Origin: SIG350 sp964520895
GTDB taxonomy: Bacteria > Bacillota > Clostridia > TANB77 > SIG350
Assembly: GCA_964520895.1 (NCBI GenBank)
Contig: CAZFOR010000034.1
Span: forward strand, 1 to 14,459
Direction of reading: 5' to 3'
Length of the DNA: 14,459 nucleotides
In this document: positions 7,157-13,210 of the stretch, piece by piece
Position numbering within the stretch: position 1 is the stretch's first letter
How the letters are laid out: each line of letters begins with the position of its first letter
Position numbers and translations under genes: made by a program
Notes under the pieces: generated by a model
Database searches by the model: none
Seen by the model: the letters and a program-made list of their open reading frames with translations, nothing else
What the model was told of the DNA's origin: nothing

Positions 7157-9103
7157 CTATTCTTCATCATCAGAAGATCCAAATAATTCATCAAATTTAG
7201 CTTCTAATTCCTTTTGTATATCATAATTAAAATCATCTTTACTTTCTTTTTTCTTTTTAGATGACACTATTTGAGGAATATCATCATCTTCATCCTCATC
7301 AAATTCAATATTTATAGAAGATGATTCTACTTTTGGAGTTTCTTTTTCTATTTTTGTTTCTCTACCCATTCTTGCATTATCTTTCTTCTCTTGTTCTTCA
7401 ATAAATGGGTTATATACTTTCCATTCGCCTTTTCTGAAATTTGCAGGATTGTTTACATCAACCATTGTTGCTTGTATCTCTTTATATAGAGGCTTTTTAA
7501 AATAATAATATTTATCAGCTAAAACTGGTTTAACACCTTTTAATAATATTATTGCTTTATCTGGATTTATTCTTCTAATCTCATCTGGTGTCATTAAAGC
7601 TCTTGCCATAATCTGATCAGATTCAGATGTTCCTGATTTTACATTATCTTTATCTTTACTTTTTGATACACTATCTCTTGAAATAGTTTTCTCACCTAAT
7701 GCTTTTGAGAAATGCTCAGCTGTTTTTAAAGAGTTACTACCTAAAAATAAATGTGTATCACAGTTTGCCATAATTGTTTCAGCAGATTCTTTATATATAT
7801 CTGTTAATTGATCAAGTGTTTGTACTATAACACTAAATGCAATATTTCTACTTCTACTTGTAGATATCTTTTGTTCAAAAGATGGTATTTGTCCAATATT
7901 TGCAAACTCGTCTAGTATAAACAAAACCATTTGATCTAATTTTTTACCAGGTGTTGAATCTGCCATATCATATAATTGTTGTATTAATTGTGCAAAGAAA
8001 ATTGTCATAATAAAGTTATATGAATCATCTGTATCTGATGATATAACATAAAGTGCTACCTTTTCTTTTCCTATTTCTTCAAAATCTATTGTATTACTAC
8101 TTGTTACTTTTTGAATCTCACTTGAGTCAAATTTTGTTAATTTAGATTGTAAAGTACTAAGTATACTACTTATAGTTTTATCAGAACCTATTGCAACTGT
8201 TTTATAGTTCTTTCTAGCTGGATGTTCTTCTGGTATTCGGGACATTAATTTATCAAGTAAACTTTCTCCTGAATTCATTGAAGCCGCTCTTACTAAGTTT
8301 GCACAACTTGCAAGTGACTGTTCTTCTTCTGGTCTAGTTGCTTTTAAATAATATATTAATGATTTTAATAGTGGTTCAGCCATATCTTCCCAAAATGGAT
8401 CAGATCCTTTTTGTTTTGACTGTCCTTTAACTATTGTATTTGCAATAATATCAACATCTTGTTCATTTCTAATATGTAAAAGAGGATTATATGAATCACT
8501 AAGATCTGTTTTTACTAAGTTTAGTGTCCTAACCTTATACCCATGTGCTCTAAAATATCCAGATGTTTTTTCATACAATTCACCTTTTGGATCTGTGAAA
8601 ATATATGATCCTAATAATTGTGTTGCATTTGGTATAGCATATGCTGCTGATTTACCAGAACCAGATCCACCGGCAACTAATACATTTAAGTTACCTCTTC
8701 TAGATAATGGTAAATAGTTTTTTTCTGCTAATAAAAAACCTTTACTTTTATTAAGTCCATATGTATCATCATATTGCTCACCAAATTTTGCCCAATCACT
8801 TGATCCATGTTCAATTCCATCATATCCACTATTTGTTTTTTTCTTTATCCAAACAACAACTACTGTTACAATATATCCTAGCCAATATAATTTAGATATA
8901 CTAGAAAACATTTCTTTTGCATCACCTTTAAATGCACTTTCTATACTTTCAAACATATTACTATAATAACTACCTACATTAGCAAAATCTTTATTTGAAA
9001 TTGCAACTGACAAAGGTGATACAGCAAATATCCATACAATTACTCCTATAGCAATTAATATTATAACTATTTTAGAATATTTTTTTATAATATCTCCAAA
9101 CAT
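7157..9103 (-). CDS. VirD4/TraG-family type IV coupling ATPase
   Basis: A membrane-anchored hexameric ATPase of the coupling-protein family, which brings DNA or protein substrates to a type IV secretion channel. It has 648 residues. Two N-terminal membrane helices lie at about 11-30 and 72-86. The Walker A motif is GGSGSGKS at 145-152, TDPKGELY follows at 170-177, and the Walker B motif is VLFILDE at 393-399 with EFANIGQIPSFEQ after it, all as in TraG/VirD4. After the ATPase fold (ending near 560) there is a low-complexity tail: an acidic EFDEDEDDDIP block, a KKKKESKDD patch and an acidic end (SSDDEE). Coupling proteins often use such tails to contact partners. AAGGAGG lies 5 bases before the ATG and overlaps the stop of the 88-residue gene, so the two are coupled. 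It is the last gene of a three-gene operon. No relaxase, VirB4 or VirB6 gene is nearby, so the substrate is unknown. Confidence 0.93.
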   Translation of the reverse strand: MFGDIIKKYSKIVIILIAIGVIVWIFAVSPLSVAISNKDFANVGSYYSNMFESIESAFKGDAKEMFSSISKLYWLGYIVTVVVVWIKKKTNSGYDGIEHGSSDWAKFGEQYDDTYGLNKSKGFLLAEKNYLPLSRRGNLNVLVAGGSGSGKSAAYAIPNATQLLGSYIFTDPKGELYEKTSGYFRAHGYKVRTLNLVKTDLSDSYNPLLHIRNEQDVDIIANTIVKGQSKQKGSDPFWEDMAEPLLKSLIYYLKATRPEEEQSLASCANLVRAASMNSGESLLDKLMSRIPEEHPARKNYKTVAIGSDKTISSILSTLQSKLTKFDSSEIQKVTSSNTIDFEEIGKEKVALYVISSDTDDSYNFIMTIFFAQLIQQLYDMADSTPGKKLDQMVLFILDEFANIGQIPSFEQKISTSRSRNIAFSVIVQTLDQLTDIYKESAETIMANCDTHLFLGSNSLKTAEHFSKALGEKTISRDSVSKSKDKDNVKSGTSESDQIMARALMTPDEIRRINPDKAIILLKGVKPVLADKYYYFKKPLYKEIQATMVDVNNPANFRKGEWKVYNPFIEEQEKKDNARMGRETKIEKETPKVESSSINIEFDEDEDDDIPQIVSSKKKKESKDDFNYDIQKELEAKFDELFGSSDDEE

Positions 9104-9118
9104 ATTGGCCTCCTTAAT

Positions 9119-9385
9119 TTATTTTTCTAATTCCTTATCTTGTGCACTACTTCTTCTAGTTCGTACTTGTTCTTTTTCAACAGTTTTCTTTTTAGTTGGT
9201 GTAGTTTTTTTAGCAGGTGCTTTCTTTGCAGTTGTTTTCTTAACTGGTGTTTTATCTTTCACCTCTTTTTTTGCTTCTATAGCTAAATTTGGTACCTTTG
9301 TTCTTGCTTTTCCTATTACTTTAAGTTCCTTTTCTTCAGGTTGTACAATTTCTAAATTTACTCCTATTTCTTTTTTACTTGCCAT
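9119..9385 (-). CDS. Lys/Ala/Thr-rich histone-tail-like small protein
   Basis: 88 residues, strongly basic. The first 37 residues are a more ordinary sequence (EIGVNLEIVQPEEKELKVIG), and the rest is a low-complexity Lys/Thr/Ala/Pro tail with KKTTAKKAPAKKTTPTKKK, like histone H1-type nucleic-acid-binding tails. No membrane segment. AAAGGAGAA precedes the ATG, and the TAA stop lies against the ribosome site of the coupling ATPase. The opposite strand carries a longer open frame of 99 codons with Val/Phe-rich sequence; it is a shadow without a suitable context. Binding to DNA, or to the acidic tail of the neighbouring ATPase, is an inference from composition and operon position. Confidence 0.8.
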   Translation of the reverse strand: MASKKEIGVNLEIVQPEEKELKVIGKARTKVPNLAIEAKKEVKDKTPVKKTTAKKAPAKKTTPTKKKTVEKEQVRTRRSSAQDKELEK

Positions 9386-9407
9386 TTTAATTTCTCCTTT
9401 CTAATGT

Positions 9408-9914
9408 TTAGTCTTGGTCTAATTCAATTGCCACATAAGGTCTATATGGCATCATTTTACATTTGCCTACTATCTCTCCACTTTCTGGTTCCAAATATAA
9501 AAATGGTTTTATTTCTTCACCAGTTATTGAATCAATAATTGATATTGGTCTTTTTAAATTTGGTGTATATTTAAAATCTCTATATGTATATTCCCCATCT
9601 TTATTTATAATTGGTTCATATTTTACTATATCCGGTTTTTTTGTTATCTCTAATTCATTTTCTAATAATATTCCAGAATTCATTACAACTTTATTTTTTC
9701 CTAATGTTAACATTAAAATTGTTATTGCTGTATCTTCTTCTACTTCAACAAAAAATGTTTTTTTAGTTTTTCCTTCTTCTTCCTCTTTTTCAAAATCCAA
9801 CATCTTTAATGTATGTATCTCGTCAGAATTATTTATTATATCAGTTTCAATTGCAAATGCCACTGTATTCATACCTTTAGAATCTAATATACTAAATTCT
9901 TGTTTTTCTTCCAA
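9408..9914 (-). CDS. Unknown protein, first gene of the coupling-ATPase operon
   Basis: About 168 residues; no family recognised. The sequence looks beta-rich and soluble (FSILDSKGMNTVAFAIETDI, EIVGKCKMMPYRPYVAIELDQD), with a charged loop KEEEEGKTKK and no signal peptide or membrane helix. The longest frame starts at a GTG (9923), but GTAGGTG (9921-9927) is the only ribosome site and lies 6 bases before a TTG at 9914, so that TTG is the better start; this is not certain. The promoter at 9952-9980 reads into it, and the 88-residue basic protein gene begins 22 bases after its stop. Operon position suggests an accessory of the coupling ATPase. Confidence 0.75.
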   Translation of the reverse strand: MEEKQEFSILDSKGMNTVAFAIETDIINNSDEIHTLKMLDFEKEEEEGKTKKTFFVEVEEDTAITILMLTLGKNKVVMNSGILLENELEITKKPDIVKYEPIINKDGEYTYRDFKYTPNLKRPISIIDSITGEEIKPFLYLEPESGEIVGKCKMMPYRPYVAIELDQD

Positions 9915-9920
9915 AATCAA

Positions 9921-9927
9921 CACCTAC
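9921..9927 (-). promoter_or_regulatory. Ribosome binding site favouring a TTG start at 9914
   Basis: GTAGGTG on the minus strand, 6 bases upstream of TTG 9914. It overlaps the alternative GTG start at 9923, which has no other site upstream. Confidence 0.5.
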
Positions 9928-9951
9928 TTTCTTTAATCTTTATACACTTTT

Positions 9952-9980
9952 AGTATAAATAATATGTCTGATTTAGTCAA
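9952..9980 (-). promoter_or_regulatory. Sigma-A promoter of the coupling-ATPase operon
   Basis: TTGACT (9975-9980), a 17-base spacer and TATACT (9952-9957) on the minus strand, about 38 bases before the start. Each hexamer matches five of six consensus bases with ideal spacing. It implies that the three genes are transcribed separately from rng. Confidence 0.7.
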
Positions 9981-10023
9981 TAATTGCTATCAATGTTTTG
10001 AAAATGTAATAATTTTGTAATAA

Positions 10024-11211
10024 TTATATATTTTTCTTTTTTCTAGTTATTTCCATTAAATTAAGTTTTGTATATCCTTTTATATTAATTTTACTTCTAT
10101 CTTTTTTCGCTTCTTCTTGTAAAAGTTCTAGTATTTTTTGTTTGTTTTCTAAATCTTTCATATCAATAAAATCAACTATTATTATGCCACCAACATTTCT
10201 TAATCTAAGTTGTTTTATAATCTCAATTACAGCTTGCTTATTAACTGTATATATTGTACTTTCCAAATCTTTTTTTCCTGTATACTTTCCAGTATTTACA
10301 TCAATTGCAGTTAATGCCTCTGTTTTATTTATTACTAAATATCCACCACAGTTTAACCATATCCTTTTTTGCAAATCCTTATCAATTTTTTTCTTTAATC
10401 CATTTTCATCTAACAAATTGCTTGTTTTAACATATTTAACGTTCTTAACATGCAACGGATCAACTGATTTAACTAAGTCAATAATATTTTTTTCCAATTT
10501 TCTATTATTTACAACTATACTATCTAGTTCTTTATTAATTACATCTTTTATTGTTGTATAAAGTATATTTTTTTCTTGATAAATAAGCTTAGGTTTTTCA
10601 ACTGATTTTATATTTTCATTATACTTATTTATATTTTCCCATTTTAGTACTAAATTATCAATTTCTTCTTTTATTTCATCATCACTAGCTTCTAATATAT
10701 TAGTTCTAATAATACCACCATAATTTTCTGGTAAATACTCTTTTACTATTCTTACATATTCTTCTCTAATATTTGAATCAGTTATTTTTTTAGTTATTGC
10801 AACAAAATGAGAATTAGGTGTTAATATAAAGTACCTTCCAATTAAAGAAATATTAGTAGTAAGTTTTGCACCTTTATTATCTATTGCATCTTTCTTAACT
10901 TGCAAAATAATATTATCACCTTGTTTTAATTTTGTTGTAATATCATTGTTTTCTAATTTTCCTTTATTATATACTCCATCTTGTTTTTCCTCTAAATCAT
11001 TAAAAAACAAAAATCCATTTTTACTTTCACCTATATCTACAAAAAACGACTGCATACCTTGAACAACATTTTTTACTTTACCAATATAAATATTACCTTC
11101 TATTGAGTTTTGTTTTTGTGAATCTAATTCATAATATTCTACCACTTTTCCATCTTCTAATATTGCAAGCTCAATACCTTTTCTTAAATTGTTAACAAAT
11201 ATTTGTCTCAT
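10024..11211 (-). CDS. rng: Ribonuclease E/G family endoribonuclease, short form without zinc-link
   Basis: Single-strand-specific endoribonuclease that processes rRNA and starts mRNA decay. The 395 residues comprise an S1 domain (GNIYIGKVKNVVQGMQSFFVDIG at about 39-61, extending to about 125 with an insertion), an RNase-H-like segment, and the DNase-I-like catalytic domain. The metal-binding aspartates are present: Asp304 in AIDVNTG and Asp347 in IIVDFID, almost at the E. coli RNase E positions. The protein stops right after LMEITRKKKNI, where family members normally continue into a CPxCxG zinc-link that joins dimers. That link is absent, so tetramer assembly must differ or be lost. AAGGAGT precedes the ATG within the end of pth, and the gap to pth is 3 bases, so the two are coupled. 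No clear terminator follows. Catalytic activity looks intact. Confidence 0.93.
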   Translation of the reverse strand: MRQIFVNNLRKGIELAILEDGKVVEYYELDSQKQNSIEGNIYIGKVKNVVQGMQSFFVDIGESKNGFLFFNDLEEKQDGVYNKGKLENNDITTKLKQGDNIILQVKKDAIDNKGAKLTTNISLIGRYFILTPNSHFVAITKKITDSNIREEYVRIVKEYLPENYGGIIRTNILEASDDEIKEEIDNLVLKWENINKYNENIKSVEKPKLIYQEKNILYTTIKDVINKELDSIVVNNRKLEKNIIDLVKSVDPLHVKNVKYVKTSNLLDENGLKKKIDKDLQKRIWLNCGGYLVINKTEALTAIDVNTGKYTGKKDLESTIYTVNKQAVIEIIKQLRLRNVGGIIIVDFIDMKDLENKQKILELLQEEAKKDRSKINIKGYTKLNLMEITRKKKNI

Positions 11212-11214
11212 TTC

Positions 11215-11781
11215 TTACTCCTTCTTCTTATTATATATGCCCATAGAATGTTCAATATTATTTTGTATAATGTCAACTATTATTTCATATATATTATCAC
11301 TCATCTTTTCTAGATTATCTATTTCATCTTTTGTATAATTGCTAAGTACATAATCTATTGTTTCAGAAAAATGTTCTTTATTTATTCCTATTCTTATTCG
11401 TGGAAAATCTATTGTACCTAAATGATTAACTACTGATTTCATTCCATTATGAGTACCAGCTGTTCCGCTTCTTCTTATTCGTATATCACCCATGTTAAAA
11501 TCTATATCATCATATATAACAATTACATTTTCTTTTGGTATTTTAAAGAAATTAACCATTTGTATAATGTTTTCACCACTTAAATTCATGTATGTTTGTG
11601 GTTTTAACAATATTACCTTCTCATTACTAATTTGTGTTTGTACAAATAACCCATTAAACTTAGATTTATTTATTTTAACACCTAGTTTTTCAGCTATTTT
11701 ATCGATAATAATGAAACCTGTGTTATGTTTCGTATGAATATATTCTTCTCCTGGATTACCTAATCCTACTACTAAATACAT
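11215..11781 (-). CDS. pth: Peptidyl-tRNA hydrolase
   Basis: Cleaves peptidyl-tRNA released by stalled ribosomes and so recycles tRNA; cytoplasmic and essential. The 188 residues match the family length. Key residues are Asn9 (GLGNPG), the catalytic His19 (KHNTGF), Asn66 in PQTYMNLSG, and the Asp91-Asp92 pair (IYDDID, equivalent to E. coli Asp93), with GTAGTHNGMKS further on. A TTG lies one codon upstream at 11784, but the GAGGG site (11789-11793) is better placed for the ATG at 11781, which gives MYLVVGLGNPG as in other Pth proteins. It is the first gene of a pth-rng operon under a near-consensus promoter (11806-11834). In Bacillus pth precedes mfd; here rng follows directly. Confidence 0.96.
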   Translation of the reverse strand: MYLVVGLGNPGEEYIHTKHNTGFIIIDKIAEKLGVKINKSKFNGLFVQTQISNEKVILLKPQTYMNLSGENIIQMVNFFKIPKENVIVIYDDIDFNMGDIRIRRSGTAGTHNGMKSVVNHLGTIDFPRIRIGINKEHFSETIDYVLSNYTKDEIDNLEKMSDNIYEIIVDIIQNNIEHSMGIYNKKKE

Positions 11782-11805
11782 CAATATCCCTCATTTCTCT
11801 ATAAC

Positions 11806-11834
11806 ATTATACAATATATTCATGTTTATGTAAA
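11806..11834 (-). promoter_or_regulatory. Sigma-A promoter of pth-rng
   Basis: TTTACA (11829-11834), a 17-base spacer and a perfect TATAAT (11806-11811) on the minus strand, about 25 bases before the pth start codon. It is the best promoter match in the window. Confidence 0.75.
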
Positions 11835-11883
11835 TTGTTATTGACAAATTTTTTCATTTCAATTATGTAAAATATCTAAAAAC

Positions 11884-11930
11884 AAAAAATCACAAATTTG
11901 AAATTTTAATCTCAAAAAATGTGATTTTTT
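11884..11930. terminator. Bidirectional terminator downstream of the prepilin-like gene
   Basis: AAAAAATCACA (11884-11894) pairs with TGTGATTTTTT (11920-11930). A second inner stem, TTTGA (11897-11901) with TCAAA (11912-11916), completes a long hairpin. T runs follow on either strand. On minus it ends the prepilin-like transcript before the pth promoter. Confidence 0.7.
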
Positions 11931-11991
11931 ATTTCTTACACACATAATCATATTTTGCTTACCTTACGGCAACCTCATGTATAATTTTGGC

Positions 11992-12021
11992 AGGTGCAAT
12001 TTCTTTCAGAAATTTGCACCT
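11992..12021. repeat. Strong short-loop hairpin downstream of the putative variable region
   Basis: AGGTGCAATTTCT (11992-12004) and AGAAATTTGCACCT (12008-12021) pair over 13 base pairs with one bulged base around a 3-base loop (GAA on minus). It sits 24 bases beyond the stop of the prepilin-like gene. No T run follows on either strand, so it is not an intrinsic terminator. Its place matches the cruciform found just downstream of the variable region in DGR target genes; that role is inferred. Confidence 0.7.
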
Positions 12022-12044
12022 ATCCTTTAAGCTCTCTTTGCTGC

Positions 12045-12355
12045 TTATTCAATTTCAGATATCGAGGTATCTATAACTGGGCGAAATCCAAAGTAGCCAT
12101 TGTTGTCGTAAAGGTCGTGCCCGATTTTTCTATTATACACAAGCCACAAGCAATTGTAGCTACGCACAGACCCAAACCAATAGTTTTGACTATATATAAT
12201 ATCAGGAATAGTTCCTACTAATACATTTGCTTCTTCAACTGTCATTAATCTTCCTGTTACTCCTAGATTTGTTCCATATTCTTTTGCCTTTGTTATTATT
12301 GATGTTGCATCCCCTATAGGATATATAGTTTCATCATTTAAATTAAATGGATAGG
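12045..12355 (-). pseudogene. C-terminal part of the prepilin-like protein, out of frame (lectin-like variable domain)
   Basis: This frame continues the upstream prepilin protein without its own ribosome site. It reads YPFNLNDETIYPIGDATSI, then an ATG at 12245 (MTVEEANVLVGTIPDI), then NYWFGSVRSYN and on to GYFGFRPVIDTS and a TAA. The YW.GS start and GFRPV end are typical of the C-type-lectin / formylglycine-enzyme-like fold found at the end of many surface and DGR target proteins. One base is missing at about 12352-12355 (codons read CAA CCT ATC CAT where CAA CCN TAT CCA would continue the protein). With it restored, the whole gene (12985 to 12045) codes 313 residues. Without repair this part is probably not made, or is made only from the internal ATG at 12245. 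Confidence 0.75.
12060..12185 (-). other. Putative DGR variable region (VR)
   Basis: The stretch coding NYWFGSVRSYN to GFRPV. By hand count 12061-12180 is about 43% G+C, far above the surrounding DNA. Over 36 codons about 13 end in C (AAC, AGC, TAC, TGC, CAC, GAC, GGC, CGC), whereas neighbours use T. That pattern is expected if AAC codons in a template were randomised at the A positions. A smaller inverted repeat AGATA/TATCT (12057-12072) lies at its 3' end, in the place of the initiation-of-mutagenic-homology segment. No template copy is present in this window. Confidence 0.5.
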
Positions 12356-12985
12356 TTGTGGTACACCCTCCCAGTAAATTTTATTTGAAAATGCACAATT
12401 TGGTGCTGAATCACTTTGTTCTAATGTCCCTGTATCAATATTTTTTGATGCTAACATTGATACATTATCTCCATTTACACTTATTATATAAAATTGCTCT
12501 GTTTGTTTAGGTTTATATGTTACTAAATCTCCTACACTTATTCCATTATTTCCATTATCTTCTGTTAATGTCCAGTTTTTCACTACTGCATTTGGTACTG
12601 GATACATATTTAGTTCTGTTGCGCATGCTATTTCATTTGTATCTTCTCCTGCATAATATAACTCTCCATTTATTATTGTTAGTTTTCCGTTATATTTTTC
12701 TGTTGCACTTGGTATCCATTGCCTTATACCTGCCCAGTCTGCTGGATTCACATCACTTTTACTTGATATAGTTGTCGTTTTTGCTTGTTCGTTTAATATA
12801 TTATTTCTTAAATCTTCCCTAAATGTTGTCATGTCATTTTTAAATACTGCTTCACTTGCTTTTCCTATTGTATTGTTCTCTCCTGTTACATTTATTATTA
12901 CTGCCCCCGTTAATATTATTAACACTATTATTGTTATTATTAATGCTACTAAACTTATTCCTCTTCTATTAATTAAATTTTTCAT
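12338..12985 (-). CDS. Prepilin-like surface protein, N-terminal part, ended early by a frameshift
   Basis: 215 residues starting MKNLINRRGISLVALIITII. The basic leader ending in RRG followed by a hydrophobic helix (to about residue 32) is a class III (type IV prepilin) signal, cut after Gly9 by a prepilin peptidase. The usual Glu at +5 of the mature protein is replaced by Ala, as in many clostridial 'SLVALI' variants. After the stalk helix (to about 75) comes a Ser/Thr/Asn-rich beta domain with GDLVTYKPKQTEQFYIISV. The protein then reads KIYWEGVPQPIHLI and stops because one base is missing; the natural continuation lies in another frame. The longest frame begins at 13048, but GGAGG (12992-12996) 6 bases before the ATG at 12985 and the prepilin leader fix the start. 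A promoter lies at 13019-13048. No pilus assembly genes are in the window. Confidence 0.8.
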   Translation of the reverse strand: MKNLINRRGISLVALIITIIVLIILTGAVIINVTGENNTIGKASEAVFKNDMTTFREDLRNNILNEQAKTTTISSKSDVNPADWAGIRQWIPSATEKYNGKLTIINGELYYAGEDTNEIACATELNMYPVPNAVVKNWTLTEDNGNNGISVGDLVTYKPKQTEQFYIISVNGDNVSMLASKNIDTGTLEQSDSAPNCAFSNKIYWEGVPQPIHLI

Positions 12986-13018
12986 TATTTTCCTCCTTTC
13001 AATATCCTTTACACCTTC

Positions 13019-13048
13019 ATTGTACCCTTTCCCTTGAAATTTTGTCAA
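13019..13048 (-). promoter_or_regulatory. Sigma-A promoter of the prepilin-like gene
   Basis: A perfect TTGACA (13043-13048), an 18-base spacer and TACAAT (13019-13024) on the minus strand, about 34 bases before the ATG. The longest open frame overlaps it, which further argues against a start at 13048. Confidence 0.6.
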
Positions 13049-13140
13049 TATAATATATTACATTTGAGGTTGTTTTATAAAATATAGCTGTCAATAGTAA
13101 CAAAATGTTTTACAATTACCTAGAAATCTACTATTACATC

Positions 13141-13169
13141 TTGAAATTTTATGTTATTTATAGGATAAT
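13141..13169 (+). promoter_or_regulatory. Sigma-A promoter of the second coupling ATPase
   Basis: TTGAAA (13141-13146), a 17-base spacer and GATAAT (13164-13169) on plus, about 42 bases before the TTG start at 13211. Confidence 0.5.
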
Positions 13170-13197
13170 ATATATATGATTATTAAGTTGAAAGTAG

Positions 13198-13204
13198 TAG
13201 GTGA
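13198..13204 (+). promoter_or_regulatory. Ribosome binding site selecting a TTG start at 13211
   Basis: TAGGTGA, 6 bases before TTG 13211. A GTG at 13201 lies within it but is in another frame and soon meets a stop, so the TTG is the start. Confidence 0.6.
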
Positions 13205-13210
13205 TTTTTT

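Noticed and set aside
9105..9404. Plus-strand 99-codon frame opposite the Lys-rich gene.
   Set aside because: Its Val/Phe/Ser-rich sequence is the mirror of Lys/Thr/Ala repeats; it has no ribosome site and would oppose a well-organised operon.
10003..10026. Tandem AATTATTACA-like repeat after rng as a terminator or iteron.
   Set aside because: Two imperfect AT-rich copies form no stem and have no T tract; most likely chance in AT-rich DNA.
11841..11869. Plus-strand TTGACA, 17 bases, TATGTA, a possible promoter for a small RNA ending at the 11884-11930 hairpin.
   Set aside because: The -10 element is poor, the transcript would be only about 50 bases, and AT-rich DNA gives many such matches; the hairpin is explained as the terminator of the minus-strand gene.
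11994..12221. Plus-strand 75-codon frame over the variable region.
   Set aside because: Shadow frame caused by the GC-rich segment; the minus-strand reading gives the lectin-like motif ending in GFRPV.
12345..12360. Programmed -1 frameshift joining the two parts of the prepilin-like gene.
   Set aside because: The site ACA ACC TAT does not fit the X XXY YYZ slippery pattern and no clear downstream stimulator is evident; a simple one-base deletion explains it.
12517..12771. Plus-strand open frame rich in Leu and His over the prepilin gene.
   Set aside because: Antisense shadow: low-complexity composition, no ribosome site, and the minus strand encodes a recognisable prepilin.
13089..13094. 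A second minus-strand TTGACA upstream of the prepilin gene.
   Set aside because: No usable -10 at 16-18 bases; the downstream TTGACA with TACAAT is better and closer to the gene.
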